DNA of 64,000 bases. Source: Streptomyces dangxiongensis (GTDB lineage Bacteria; Actinomycetota; Actinomycetes; Streptomycetales; Streptomycetaceae). Location of the stretch: assembly GCF_003675325.1 (NCBI RefSeq), contig NZ_CP033073.1, positions 3,968,001 to 4,032,000 of the forward strand, given 5' to 3'. Shown in pieces: positions 26,175 to 34,478 of the stretch (positions are counted from its first letter, which is position 1; each line of letters begins with the position of its first letter). Made by a program: the position numbers and the translations under genes. The notes beneath the pieces are model-generated. The model made no database searches and had not been told where the DNA came from. It saw only the letters and a program-made list of their open reading frames with translations.

Positions 26175-27293
26175 TCAGCGGCGCGACATGTAGATGTCGA
26201 GCGCCTTGTGGAGCAGTTTGTTCAGGGGGAAGTCCCACTCGCCGAGATACTCGGCGGCCTGGCCGCCGGTACCGACCTTGAACTGGATGAGGCCGAAGAG
26301 GTGGTCCGTCTCGTCCAGCGAGTCGGAGATACCGCGCAGGTCGTAGACGGTGGCGCCGAGTGCGTAGGCATCGCAGAGCATCCGCCACTGCATCGCGTTC
26401 GACGGCCGGACCTCGCGGCCGATGTTGTCGGAGGCGCCGTAGGAGTACCAGACGTGCCCCCCGACGATCAGCATGGTCGCCGCGGACAGGTTCACCCCGT
26501 TGTGCCGCGCGAAGTACAGCCGCATGCGGTTGGGGTCCTCGGTGTTGAGGGCCGTCCACATGCGCTGGAAGTACGACAGCGGGCGCGGTCGGAAGTGGTC
26601 GCGGACGGCCGTGATCTCGTACAGCCGCTGCCACTCGGGCAGGTCCTGGTAGCCACCCTGGACGACCTCCACGCCCGCCTTCTCGGCCTTCTTGATGTTG
26701 CGGCGCCAAAGCTGGTTGAAGTTCTTGTGGACCTCTTCCAGGGAACGGTTGGCCAGCGGCACCTGGTAGACGTAGCGGGGCTGCACGTCACCGAAGCCGG
26801 CACCGCCGTCCTCGCCCTGCTGCCAGCCCATGCGACGCAGCTTGTCGGACACCTCGAAGGCGCGCGGCTCGATGAAGTCGGCCTCCAGATCGCGCAGCCG
26901 CTTGATGTCCGGGTCCTGGATGCCCCTCTTGATGGTGTCCGCGTTCCAGCGACGGATGATCACCGGCGGGCCCATCTTCACCGAGAAGGCGCCCTGCTGC
27001 TTCAGATGCGCCAGCATCGGCTGGATCCACTCGTCGAGGTTCGGCGCATACCAGTTGATGACCGGGCCCTCGGGCAGATACGCCAGATAACGCTTGATCT
27101 TGGGCAACTGGCGGTAGAGGACCAGGCCCACGCCGACCAACTGGCCGCTCTTGTCGAACCAGCCGAGGCTCTCCGAGCGCCACTCGGCCTTCACATCGGC
27201 CCATGCCGGGACCTGCATATGGCTCGCCGCCGGCAGGCTCTGGATGAAAGCCAGATGTTGCTCACGGCTGATGGTCCTCAGGGTCAGGCTCAT
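26175..27293 (-). CDS. femX: FemABX-family peptidoglycan interpeptide bridge enzyme
   Basis: 372 residues from ATG 27293 with GAGGAG upstream; 11 further codons are open but unsupported. Two GNAT-like lobes of the Fem family are seen: MQVPAWADVKAEWRSESLGW at the start, LEEVHKNFNQLWRRNIKKAEKAGVEV in the middle, and the C-terminal YDLRGISDSLDETDHLFGLIQFK. Fem enzymes use aminoacyl-tRNA to add the bridge residue to lipid II; Streptomyces has one glycine attached to LL-diaminopimelate, and FemX makes it. Together with the racemase-like gene it forms a small cell-wall unit. Confidence 0.92.
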   Translation of the reverse strand: MSLTLRTISREQHLAFIQSLPAASHMQVPAWADVKAEWRSESLGWFDKSGQLVGVGLVLYRQLPKIKRYLAYLPEGPVINWYAPNLDEWIQPMLAHLKQQGAFSVKMGPPVIIRRWNADTIKRGIQDPDIKRLRDLEADFIEPRAFEVSDKLRRMGWQQGEDGGAGFGDVQPRYVYQVPLANRSLEEVHKNFNQLWRRNIKKAEKAGVEVVQGGYQDLPEWQRLYEITAVRDHFRPRPLSYFQRMWTALNTEDPNRMRLYFARHNGVNLSAATMLIVGGHVWYSYGASDNIGREVRPSNAMQWRMLCDAYALGATVYDLRGISDSLDETDHLFGLIQFKVGTGGQAAEYLGEWDFPLNKLLHKALDIYMSRR

Positions 27294-27412
27294 GTCGGGG
27301 CGCTCCTCGGGCTGGTGTGTCCCCATGGGTACAGGGGCTCCGGCTCTCGCGCCGAAGCCTACTGCGCCCCGCGAGCGCCCCGACTGGGCGTACGGGCCTT
27401 AACCCTGACGGG

Positions 27413-27727
27413 TCAGCTGATGAGCCCGCCGAACAGCCCGCCGTGCGCCATGCCGAGCAGGAATCCGATTCCCGAGGCACCGAGGCCCAGGATCAGACCG
27501 AAACGCTCGCGAGTGGTCACCGAGATCCACTGTCCGTACGCGCCGACGAAGAGACCGACCAGGCCGGCCCAGGACGTCAGCAGGTGGAGGCCGTGGAAGA
27601 ACGACGTGATGAAGGACAGCAGCCCCAGGACCAGCGTCACCGCCATGAGGGCGTCCTGGAGCGGATGGGACTTGCCGTCCGTCGCGAACAGGGATCCGGC
27701 TGTGTTGGGCTGCAATGCCTGTGCCAT
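27413..27727 (-). CDS. Small three-helix membrane protein
   Basis: 104 residues from ATG 27727 with AGGAGG upstream. Three hydrophobic segments are visible: ALMAVTLVLGLLSFITSFF, AGLVGLFVGAYGQWI and FGLILGLGASGIGFLLGMA. There is no recognised family motif. It is transcribed in the same direction as femX, 119 bp before it, and could be in the same unit. It is divergent from the rpsF operon. Confidence 0.75.
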   Translation of the reverse strand: MAQALQPNTAGSLFATDGKSHPLQDALMAVTLVLGLLSFITSFFHGLHLLTSWAGLVGLFVGAYGQWISVTTRERFGLILGLGASGIGFLLGMAHGGLFGGLIS

Positions 27728-27807
27728 GGGGCACCTCCTGCGGAAGCGGCGCATCGTAGCGCCGTAGACACCCGATGTGTACAGATTGAGGGCGTCGGCG
27801 GCAGGAT

Positions 27808-27837
27808 TTCAACCGGAAGCAGGTGTGCGGGTAGTCT
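27808..27837 (+). promoter_or_regulatory. Likely vegetative promoter of the rpsF operon
   Basis: TTCAAC (27808-27813), 18 bases, then TAGTCT (27832-27837); reasonable for the main Streptomyces sigma factor HrdB. It leaves a leader of ~140 bases before rpsF. Confidence 0.45.
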
Positions 27838-27938
27838 GTAACGTCTGCACGGTGTCTGCCCACGCCCGCCGGGTGCCCTTCGGGACCCCCGAGTGTCAGT
27901 GGTGGCCGATACCGTTGCGTACGCATCACAACCCTCCT

Positions 27939-27957
27939 GCCACGGAACGACCGTGGC
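27939..27957 (+). promoter_or_regulatory. Leader hairpin before rpsF, possible S6:S18 autoregulatory site
   Basis: 7-bp perfect stem GCCACGG/CCGTGGC with loop AACGA, ending 29 bases before the rpsF start and 14 bases before its GGAGG. Many bacteria carry an S6:S18-binding structure here that exposes CCG. CCG is present at the closing of the loop, but I cannot confirm the full motif. Confidence 0.3.
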
Positions 27958-27985
27958 CGCTGAGTCCGAAGGAGGTGGGTTCCAC

Positions 27986-28276
27986 ATGCGTCACTACGAG
28001 GTGATGGTCATCCTCGACCCCGATCTCGAAGAGCGTGCTGTCTCCCCGCTGATCGAGAACTTCCTGTCCGTCGTCCGTGACGGTGGCGGCAAGGTCGAGA
28101 AGGTCGACACCTGGGGTCGTCGTCGTCTCGCCTACGAGATCAAGAAGAAGCCCGAGGGCATCTACTCGGTCATCGACCTTCAGGCCGAGCCTGCGGTCGT
28201 CAAGGAGCTCGACCGCCAGATGAACCTGAACGAGTCGATCCTCCGGACCAAGGTCCTCCGCCCCGAGATGCACTGA
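27986..28276 (+). CDS. rpsF: Ribosomal protein bS6
   Basis: 96 residues from ATG 27986 with GGAGGTGG upstream. The typical start [16 protein letters not shown] and the core [16 protein letters not shown] are present; the length is standard. bS6 binds bS18 in the platform of the small subunit. It is the first gene of rpsF-ssb-rpsR-rplI, an order conserved across most bacteria. Confidence 0.98.
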   Translation: MRHYEVMVILDPDLEERAVSPLIENFLSVVRDGGGKVEKVDTWGRRRLAYEIKKKPEGIYSVIDLQAEPAVVKELDRQMNLNESILRTKVLRPEMH

Positions 28277-28352
28277 GCTTCCGCTCAGCTGATCCCGGGA
28301 CTCGAGTAGCAGCACCAAGCAGCCAGCAGCAAACCCGCCGAGAGGTTCCCCC

Positions 28353-28946
28353 ATGGCAGGCGAGACCGTCATCACGGTCATCGGCAATCTTGTCGACGAC
28401 CCCGAGCTGCGCTTCACCCCGTCCGGTGCGGCGGTCGCGAAGTTCCGCGTCGCGTCCACTCCCCGCACCTTCGACCGCCAGACGAACGAGTGGAAGGACG
28501 GCGAGAGCCTCTTCCTGACCTGCTCGGTCTGGCGTCAGGCGGCGGAGAACGTCGCCGAGTCGCTCCAGCGAGGCATGCGCGTCATCGTGCAGGGCCGGCT
28601 GAAGCAGCGGTCCTATGAGGACCGTGAGGGCGTCAAGCGCACGGTCTACGAGCTGGACGTCGAGGAAGTCGGCCCCAGCCTGCGCAATGCCACGGCCAAG
28701 GTCACCAAGACCGCCGGTGGCGGCCGCGGTGGCCAGGGGGGTTACAGCGGCGGCGGTGCCGGCGGCCAGCAGGGCGGCGGCTGGGGCGGAAGCTCCGGCG
28801 GTGCCCAGCAGGGCGGCGGCTCCGGCGCTCCGGCCGAAGACCCGTGGGCGACCGGCACTCCTGCCGGTGGCAACCAGGGTGGCGGCGGCTGGGGCGGAAG
28901 CTCCGGCGGCAATGGCGGCGGCTACTCGGACGAGCCCCCCTTCTAG
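28353..28946 (+). CDS. ssb: Single-stranded DNA-binding protein
   Basis: 197 residues from ATG 28353. The OB fold occupies residues 1 to ~115 ([38 protein letters not shown]). It is followed by a Gly/Gln/Ser-rich linker of ~75 residues with WGGSSGG repeats and the acidic tip DEPPF that recruits replication and repair partners. The length and the C-terminus match the essential SsbA type of Streptomyces rather than the shorter SsbB. It lies in the rpsF operon. Confidence 0.97.
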   Translation: MAGETVITVIGNLVDDPELRFTPSGAAVAKFRVASTPRTFDRQTNEWKDGESLFLTCSVWRQAAENVAESLQRGMRVIVQGRLKQRSYEDREGVKRTVYELDVEEVGPSLRNATAKVTKTAGGGRGGQGGYSGGGAGGQQGGGWGGSSGGAQQGGGSGAPAEDPWATGTPAGGNQGGGGWGGSSGGNGGGYSDEPPF

Positions 28947-29009
28947 GCCTGTCGGGCCGAGTGAGGGTGGGTCGTACCCCAACTTCTTGATCACACAGGA
29001 GAAACACCA

Positions 29010-29246
29010 ATGGCGAAGCCGCCTGTGCGCAAGCCGAAGAAGAAGGTCTGCGCATTCTGCAAGGACAAGGTCACGTACGTGGACTACAAGGACACGAACA
29101 TGCTGCGGAAGTTCATTTCCGACCGCGGCAAGATCCGTGCCCGCCGCGTGACCGGCAACTGCACGCAGCACCAGCGTGACGTCGCCACGGCCGTCAAGAA
29201 CAGCCGTGAGATGGCGCTGCTGCCCTACACGTCCACCGCGCGATAA
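29010..29246 (+). CDS. rpsR: Ribosomal protein bS18, zinc-binding form
   Basis: 78 residues from ATG 29010 with AGGAG upstream. CAFC (Cys14, Cys17) and the later CTQH pair make this the zinc-containing C+ form. Streptomyces also carry zinc-free paralogues under Zur control elsewhere; this operon copy is the normal one. The RNA-binding core [19 protein letters not shown] is intact. Confidence 0.98.
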   Translation: MAKPPVRKPKKKVCAFCKDKVTYVDYKDTNMLRKFISDRGKIRARRVTGNCTQHQRDVATAVKNSREMALLPYTSTAR

Positions 29247-29264
29247 GGGAAGGGTGACCGACTA

Positions 29265-29711
29265 ATGAAGATCATCCTCACCCACGAGGTCTCCGGCCTC
29301 GGTGCCGCGGGCGACGTCGTCGACGTCAAGGACGGTTACGCTCGTAACTACCTGATCCCGCGGAAGTTCGCTATCCGCTGGACCAAGGGTGGCGAGAAGG
29401 ACGTCGAGCAGATCCGTCGTGCTCGCAAGATCCACGAGATCCAGACCATCGAGCAGGCCAACCAGATCAAGGGCCAGCTCGAGGGCGTGAAGGTCCGCCT
29501 GGCCGTCCGCTCCGGCGACTCCGGCCGTCTCTTCGGTTCCGTCACCCCGGCCGACATCGCTTCCGCGATCAAGGCTTCCGGTGGCCCCGAGGTCGACAAG
29601 CGCCGCGTCGAGCTGACCGCTCCGATCAAGACCCTGGGCGCCCACGAGACGTCCGTGCGTCTGCACCCCGAGGTTGCCGCCAAGGTCAACATCGAGGTCG
29701 TCGCGGCCTGA
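29265..29711 (+). CDS. rplI: Ribosomal protein bL9
   Basis: 148 residues from ATG 29265. The N-terminal domain ([34 protein letters not shown]) and the long linker helix with the C-terminal domain ([17 protein letters not shown]) are complete. It is the last gene of the operon and is followed by a terminator. Confidence 0.98.
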   Translation: MKIILTHEVSGLGAAGDVVDVKDGYARNYLIPRKFAIRWTKGGEKDVEQIRRARKIHEIQTIEQANQIKGQLEGVKVRLAVRSGDSGRLFGSVTPADIASAIKASGGPEVDKRRVELTAPIKTLGAHETSVRLHPEVAAKVNIEVVAA

Positions 29712-29747
29712 TCGCTGCGTGATCGCTGTGCTCACCTGAGCAGGTGA

Positions 29748-29781
29748 AAGGGGCCGTATCCGTCCAGGGTGCGGCCCCCTT
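29748..29781 (+). terminator. Terminator of the rpsF-rplI operon
   Basis: Stem GGGGCCG/CGGCCCC (29750-29756 and 29772-29778) with a 15-base loop, preceded by AAA and followed by CTT. Confidence 0.7.
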
Positions 29782-29812
29782 CCCATGGCCGGGGGAAAGG
29801 GCGCCGCACCGT

Positions 29813-29826
29813 GTTTCACGTGAAAC
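29813..29826. promoter_or_regulatory. parS site 8
   Basis: Exact GTTTCACGTGAAAC between the rplI terminator and the MATE gene stop. Confidence 0.95.
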
Positions 29827-29828
29827 GG

Positions 29829-31166
29829 TCAGCGCGCAGCGCCCGTCACGATCCAGCGGCCCGAGCGCGTCCGCAGCCACAGGGTCAGCATGCGCACCGT
29901 CATCATCAGCGCCATCGCCGCCCAGATCGCGGTGAGCCCGCCACCGAGAGCGGGCACCAGCAGGGCCACCGGGGCGAACACCGCCAGGGTGACGACCATC
30001 GCCCAGGCCAGGTACGGGCCGTCGCCCGCGCCCATCAGGACCCCGTCCAGGACGAAGACGATCCCGCAGACGGGTTGGGAGAGCGCCACCAGCAGCAGCG
30101 CCGGCAGGGCGACGTCCTGAACCACGGGGTCGCTGGTGAACAGCGGCAGGAACAGCGGCCGGGCGGCCACCACGAGCAGACCCAGTACGACACCGGTCGC
30201 GATCCCCCACTGGATCATGCGACGGCACGCTTCGCGTGCGCCTTCCGCATCGTCGGCGCCGAGGTACCGGCCGATGATGGCCTGCCCCGCGATCGCTATC
30301 GCGTCGAGCGCGAAGGCCAGCAGGTTCCACAGCGACAGGGTGATCTGATGTGCGGCGATGTCGGCGTCACCGAGGCGTGCCGCTACCGCCGTGGCGATCA
30401 TGATGATCGCTCGCAGGGACAGGGTGCGGACGAGGAGGGGGACGCCTGCCCGGGCCGAGGCCCGGATGCCGGCGGCGTCCGGGCGGAGGGAGGCACCGTG
30501 CCGTCGGGCCCCGCGGACGACGACGGCCAGGTAGACGGCCGCCATCCCGCACTGCGCGATGACCGTGCCCCAGGCGGAGCCGGCGATGCCGAGCCCGGCG
30601 CCGTAGACCAGCGCCAGGTTCAGTCCGGCGTTGGCGACGAAGCCGCCGACCGCGACGTAGAGGGGGGTCCGGGTGTCGTGCAGGCCGCGCAGGACACCGG
30701 TGGCAGCCAGGACACCGAGCATGGCGGGGATGCCCAGCGAGGAGATGCGCAGATACGTCGTGGCGTAGGGAGCCGCTGTCGCGGAGGCGCCGAAGAGGTC
30801 CACGATGCCTGGGGCGAGGGGCAGGACGACGGCGATCACCGCGGCACCGAGCAGCAACGCCAGCCAGATCCCGTCCATGCCCTGCCGGATGGCTGCCTGG
30901 AGATCACCGGCTCCGAGGCGCCGGGAGACGGCGGCCGTGGTGGCGTAGGCGAGGAAGACGAAGACGCTCACCGCGGTGGTGAGGAGCGCCGAGGCGACGC
31001 CGAGACCGGCGAGCTGCGCGGTCCCGAGGTGGCCGACGATGGCGCTGTCCGCCAGGACGAACAGGGGCTCGGCGACGAGGGCACCGAAGGCCGGGACGGC
31101 CAGCGCGACGATGGCCCGGTCGTGTTGCCGTCGGGTGGCGCGGGGGGTCGCTGGAGCCTGTGTCAT
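29829..31166 (-). CDS. MATE-family efflux transporter
   Basis: 445 residues from ATG 31166. Twelve membrane segments are visible in two related halves: the first with PAFGALVAEPLFVLADSAIVGHLG (split here: PAFGALVAEP, ADSAIVGHLG) and ATTAAVSRRLGAGD, the second with AAHQITLSLWNLLAFALDA and IIGRYLGADDAEGA. This is the DinF-like branch (Asp in segment 1 retained). MATE proteins export cationic drugs using a sodium or proton gradient. The gene stands alone, converging on rplI and divergent from dnaB. Confidence 0.93.
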   Translation of the reverse strand: MTQAPATPRATRRQHDRAIVALAVPAFGALVAEPLFVLADSAIVGHLGTAQLAGLGVASALLTTAVSVFVFLAYATTAAVSRRLGAGDLQAAIRQGMDGIWLALLLGAAVIAVVLPLAPGIVDLFGASATAAPYATTYLRISSLGIPAMLGVLAATGVLRGLHDTRTPLYVAVGGFVANAGLNLALVYGAGLGIAGSAWGTVIAQCGMAAVYLAVVVRGARRHGASLRPDAAGIRASARAGVPLLVRTLSLRAIIMIATAVAARLGDADIAAHQITLSLWNLLAFALDAIAIAGQAIIGRYLGADDAEGAREACRRMIQWGIATGVVLGLLVVAARPLFLPLFTSDPVVQDVALPALLLVALSQPVCGIVFVLDGVLMGAGDGPYLAWAMVVTLAVFAPVALLVPALGGGLTAIWAAMALMMTVRMLTLWLRTRSGRWIVTGAAR

Positions 31167-31647
31167 GAGCGTCAATGTAATCATCCACAGGTAAGTGATG
31201 CAACTGGCTATCGATCCTTACTTGCCATCTGGTGGCGTGTCCTTTCGGGCACCGTTCGAAGCGATCTTGGCCCGATGGGGAAAGTTTTTCTTCTGCACAG
31301 CCGGTGGATGGCAAAAGCGCAGGTCAACGGGTTCTCCTTGAGGGGATCGAGGGCTTGTTCACAGGGCTGTCCACCGGGTCGTGCACAGGTTTCGGCGAGT
31401 TCTCCACAGCATCCGGGCGGTCGTCCACATGGCCTGTGGATAACCAGATTGGCTGACGGTGCCGACGGGCCTACCGTGGTCCGGCGCCCGCTCCTTTTCG
31501 CGGCCCCGGAAGTATCCCTGTTCCGGCCCGGGAAACGTCACAAATCCGACGCGACAGAAGCGGAGTTGGGCCTCTTGTTTGTCAGTGCCGTGCCGTACAA
31601 AAGAGGTCACGGCGAGGTCCGCCGTGCGGACGGGAGGAGGTGGCTCG
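31167..31647 (+). promoter_or_regulatory. dnaB upstream region
   Basis: 481 bp without a credible gene. It holds an imperfect DnaA box TCATCCACA at 31181, a phased cluster of boxes at 31355-31443 (separate entry), an AAAGTTTTTCTTC tract near 31281, and a strong GGGAGGAGG ribosome binding site at 31632. Confidence 0.6.
31355..31443. promoter_or_regulatory. Cluster of six DnaA-box-like 9-mers upstream of dnaB
   Basis: In direct orientation: TTGTTCACA (31355), CTGTCCACC (31367), TCGTGCACA (31379), TTCTCCACA (31400), TCGTCCACA (31421). On the opposite strand: a perfect TTATCCACA (31443-31435). Start-to-start spacing is 12, 12, 21, 21 and 14 bases, close to helical phasing. The last three fit the Streptomyces consensus; the first three differ by one or two bases. 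Confidence 0.65.
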
Positions 31648-33126
31648 GTGAGCATTTCCGAGCCCTTGGACGATCCGTGGGCCGACAGCGGGCCCAGTGA
31701 TCGTCTGCCGGCCTCCCGGCGGCGCGGTGACGGTGGCCGGAGCCGTGACGAACAGCACGACCGGGGCCGGGACAATGGTTCCTGGGAGGGCTCGGGTTCG
31801 GCCTTCGAGCGGGTTCCGCCCCAGGATCTGGACGCCGAGCAGTCGGTGCTGGGCGGCATGCTGCTGTCGAAGGACGCCATCGCCGACGTCGTCGAGATCC
31901 TCAAGGGCCACGACTTCTACAAGCCCGCGCACGAGACGATCTACCAGGCCATCCTGGACATCTACGCCAAGGGTGAGCCGGCCGACCCGATCACCATCGC
32001 CGCCGAACTCACCAAGCGCGGTGAGATCAACAAGGTCGGCGGGGCCGCCTATCTCCACACCCTCGTCCAGACCGTGCCGACGGCGGCCAACGCCGAGTAC
32101 TACGCGGAGATCGTCCACGAGCGGGCCGTCCTGCGCCGCCTGGTCGAGGCCGGAACGCGCATCACGCAGATGGGATACGCGGCCGACGGCGACGTGGACG
32201 AGATCGTCAACAGCGCCCAGGCCGAGATCTACGCCGTCACCGAGCAGCGCACCAGCGAGGACTACCTGCCGCTCGGCGACATCATGGAAGGCGCCCTCGA
32301 CGAGATCGAGGCGATCGGTTCCCGCAGCGGCGAGATGACGGGCGTGCCCACCGGGTTCACCGACTTCGACTCGCTGACGAACGGCCTCCACCCGGGGCAG
32401 ATGATCGTCATCGCGGCCCGTCCCGCCATGGGTAAGTCGACGCTCGCACTGGACTTCGCGCGGGCCGCCTCGATCAAGAACAACCTCCCGAGCGTCATCT
32501 TCTCGCTCGAAATGGGCCGCAACGAGATCGCGATGCGACTGCTGTCCGCCGAGGCCCGGGTCGCCCTGCACCACATGCGCTCCGGCACGATGACCGACGA
32601 GGACTGGACCCGGCTCGCCCGCCGCATGCCGGACGTCTCGGCCGCACCGCTGTACATCGACGACTCGCCGAACCTGTCGATGATGGAGATCCGCGCCAAG
32701 TGCCGGCGCCTGAAGCAGCGCAACGACCTGAAGCTGGTCGTCATCGACTACCTCCAGCTGATGCAGTCCGGCGGCTCCAAGCGCGCCGAGAGCCGCCAGC
32801 AGGAGGTCTCGGACATGTCCCGTAACCTCAAGCTGCTCGCGAAGGAGCTGGAAGTCCCGGTCATCGCCCTCTCCCAGCTCAACCGTGGCCCCGAGCAGCG
32901 CACCGACAAGAAACCGATGGTCTCCGACCTGCGTGAGTCCGGTTCCATCGAGCAGGACGCCGACATGGTCATCCTGCTGCACCGCGAGGACGCGTACGAG
33001 AAGGAGTCCCCGCGCGCGGGCGAGGCCGACCTGATCGTCGCCAAGCACCGCAACGGCCCCACCGCCACGATCACGGTCGCCTTCCAGGGCCACTACTCCC
33101 GTTTCGTGGACATGGCCCAGACCTGA
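31648..33126 (+). CDS. dnaB: Replicative DNA helicase DnaB
   Basis: 492 residues from GTG 31648, set by GGGAGGAGG eight bases ahead. After ~60 disordered, basic/acidic residues come the N-terminal collar domain (PPQDLDAEQSVLGGMLLS) and the RecA-like motor: Walker A ARPAMGKSTLALD, Walker B LKLVVIDYLQLM, DRESGSIEQDAD region and the arginine finger block KHRNGPT. No intein is present. It is the hexameric helicase of the replisome. A DnaA-box cluster lies upstream. Confidence 0.97.
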   Translation: MSISEPLDDPWADSGPSDRLPASRRRGDGGRSRDEQHDRGRDNGSWEGSGSAFERVPPQDLDAEQSVLGGMLLSKDAIADVVEILKGHDFYKPAHETIYQAILDIYAKGEPADPITIAAELTKRGEINKVGGAAYLHTLVQTVPTAANAEYYAEIVHERAVLRRLVEAGTRITQMGYAADGDVDEIVNSAQAEIYAVTEQRTSEDYLPLGDIMEGALDEIEAIGSRSGEMTGVPTGFTDFDSLTNGLHPGQMIVIAARPAMGKSTLALDFARAASIKNNLPSVIFSLEMGRNEIAMRLLSAEARVALHHMRSGTMTDEDWTRLARRMPDVSAAPLYIDDSPNLSMMEIRAKCRRLKQRNDLKLVVIDYLQLMQSGGSKRAESRQQEVSDMSRNLKLLAKELEVPVIALSQLNRGPEQRTDKKPMVSDLRESGSIEQDADMVILLHREDAYEKESPRAGEADLIVAKHRNGPTATITVAFQGHYSRFVDMAQT

Positions 33127-33127
33127 T

Positions 33128-33165
33128 CCGAGCCGATGCGGGGCCTCAGGCTCGGTGTCGTTTTC
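33128..33165 (+). terminator. Terminator after dnaB
   Basis: 7-bp stem CCGAGCC/GGCTCGG (33128-33134 and 33149-33155), starting one base after the stop codon and followed by TGTCGTTTT. Confidence 0.6.
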
Positions 33166-33177
33166 TCCGCTGTCGTG

Positions 33178-33933
33178 TCATCGCGACGGCGGTCCTGACG
33201 CGCCGGACGGTTCCGTCACGGGCAGGCACTCGGCGAGCAGGCCGACGACGTCGCGCCAGGCTCGCTGCGCGTGCCGGGGGTGGTAGCCGACGCCGGGGAC
33301 CACGTTCTGGTCGACCGGTGGGTGGTGGAAGGCGTGCAGGGCTCCGCCGTAGACCACGAGGCGCCAGTCGACGCCCGCGGCCCGCATCTCGGCGGTGAAG
33401 GCGTCCCGTTGCTCAGCGGGCATGATCGGGTCCTCCGATCCGACCCCGGCCCACACGGGGCACCGGATGCGTGCCGCCTCACCCGGTCGGCCCGTGGTGA
33501 GCGCGTTGACCGTCCCGATCGCGCGCAGGTCGACGCCGTCGCGGCCGAGTTCCAGCACGATGGTGCCCCCGGTGCCGTAGCCGATGGCGGCGACCCGGGC
33601 CGGGTCGGTCCGCGGTTCGGCACGCAGCACATCGAGTGCCGCGTGACCGATGCCCCGCATCCGGTCGGGGTCGGCGAGCAGCGGGGTCGTGTGCGCCAGC
33701 ATCTCCGCCGGGTCGGTGAACCAGCGCCCGCCGTTGATGTCGAAGGCCAGCGCCACGTAACCCAGTTCGGCCAGGGCGTCGGCCCGGCGGCGCTGGAAGT
33801 CGTTCAGGCCCGGCCCCTCGGGCCCGATCAGGACCGCGGGCCGGCGGTCGGTACCGGTGGGGAGCGCGAGGTGCCCGATCATCGTCAAGCCGTCGGCCGG
33901 GTATTCGACCGTACGGGTGGTGACAGTCGTCAT
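33178..33933 (-). CDS. Dienelactone-hydrolase-like protein lacking the nucleophile
   Basis: 251 residues from ATG 33933. Alpha/beta-hydrolase fold of the DLH family: LIGPEGPGLNDFQRRRADAL after strand 3, the nucleophile elbow GYGTGGT, an acid loop GSEDPIMP and the histidine motif ALHAFHHP. In DLH enzymes the elbow reads G-x-C-x-G-G; here the Cys position is Gly, while the Asp and His positions are kept. It may be a non-hydrolytic member or use a different residue. It converges on dnaB and has no clear operon partner. Confidence 0.8.
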   Translation of the reverse strand: MTTVTTRTVEYPADGLTMIGHLALPTGTDRRPAVLIGPEGPGLNDFQRRRADALAELGYVALAFDINGGRWFTDPAEMLAHTTPLLADPDRMRGIGHAALDVLRAEPRTDPARVAAIGYGTGGTIVLELGRDGVDLRAIGTVNALTTGRPGEAARIRCPVWAGVGSEDPIMPAEQRDAFTAEMRAAGVDWRLVVYGGALHAFHHPPVDQNVVPGVGYHPRHAQRAWRDVVGLLAECLPVTEPSGASGPPSR

Positions 33934-34413
33934 GAGACCGGACTCTAGTGATCGTCGAGCCCGGCCGGGCCGGGCTTCGCCGTCGGCGGAACGGGGCGGG
34001 TGCGGGCCCGTGGCTGACGCCGTGGAAGGCACCCCTGGTTCTTCACCGCACCGCTCGGCTCACGTCAGCAGGGCGTGGTGATCGTGCGTCGAGGCGGCGG
34101 GGGGGGGGGGGCATTCGCGGCCATGGGCTGCACCGCCGGTAAGGCGATCACGGCACTGCCCGTGAGGATGTGTCGGATGCTCACAGTTCTCCCTGGTCTC
34201 GTTCCCGGACTGGTTGGCGTGCCGGCGACAGGACTGTGCGGCGTTGCCCCGCGTCGTCGTCAACCTCGGCGTTCTCGACGATCGACCCGCCGATGCGCGC
34301 CGTCCGTCCGTCCCGGATATCTCGGACACGCGGGCACTCCTGAGGAACCTCCGCGGCGCCCGAGAACCGTTCAGGTGGGAGAGGGCAGACGACACGGGCC
34401 GTGAGGACCGCCG
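33934..34413. other. Gene-free stretch containing a 13-G tract
   Basis: About 480 bp with only weak, conflicting short frames on both strands. A plus-strand frame ending at 34429 and a minus-strand frame from 34450 have no family signature, and the first is interrupted in phase by the G tract at 34099-34111. I see no supported gene. Confidence 0.55.
34099..34111 (+). repeat. Poly-G tract of 13 bases
   Basis: Uninterrupted run of 13 G between GCGGC-type sequence and CATTCG. Runs this long are rare even at this GC content; they are prone to slippage and to assembly error. Confidence 0.9.
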
Positions 34414-34441
34414 GCCGGCAGGCGGGTGACCGCCTGCCGGC
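34414..34441 (-). terminator. Terminator after the PAP2 gene
   Basis: 12-bp perfect stem (GCCGGCAGGCGG and complement) with GTGA loop, 38 bp beyond the stop of the leftward PAP2 gene. Confidence 0.8.
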
Positions 34442-34478
34442 AGCGTTCATGGGGCAGTCCTCGGACCGGCTTGGTGTC

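Noticed and set aside
34181..34450. Minus-strand frame of 89 codons and overlapping plus-strand frames near the poly-G tract
   Set aside because: No ribosome binding site, no family resemblance, and conflicting frames on both strands overlapping a terminator.
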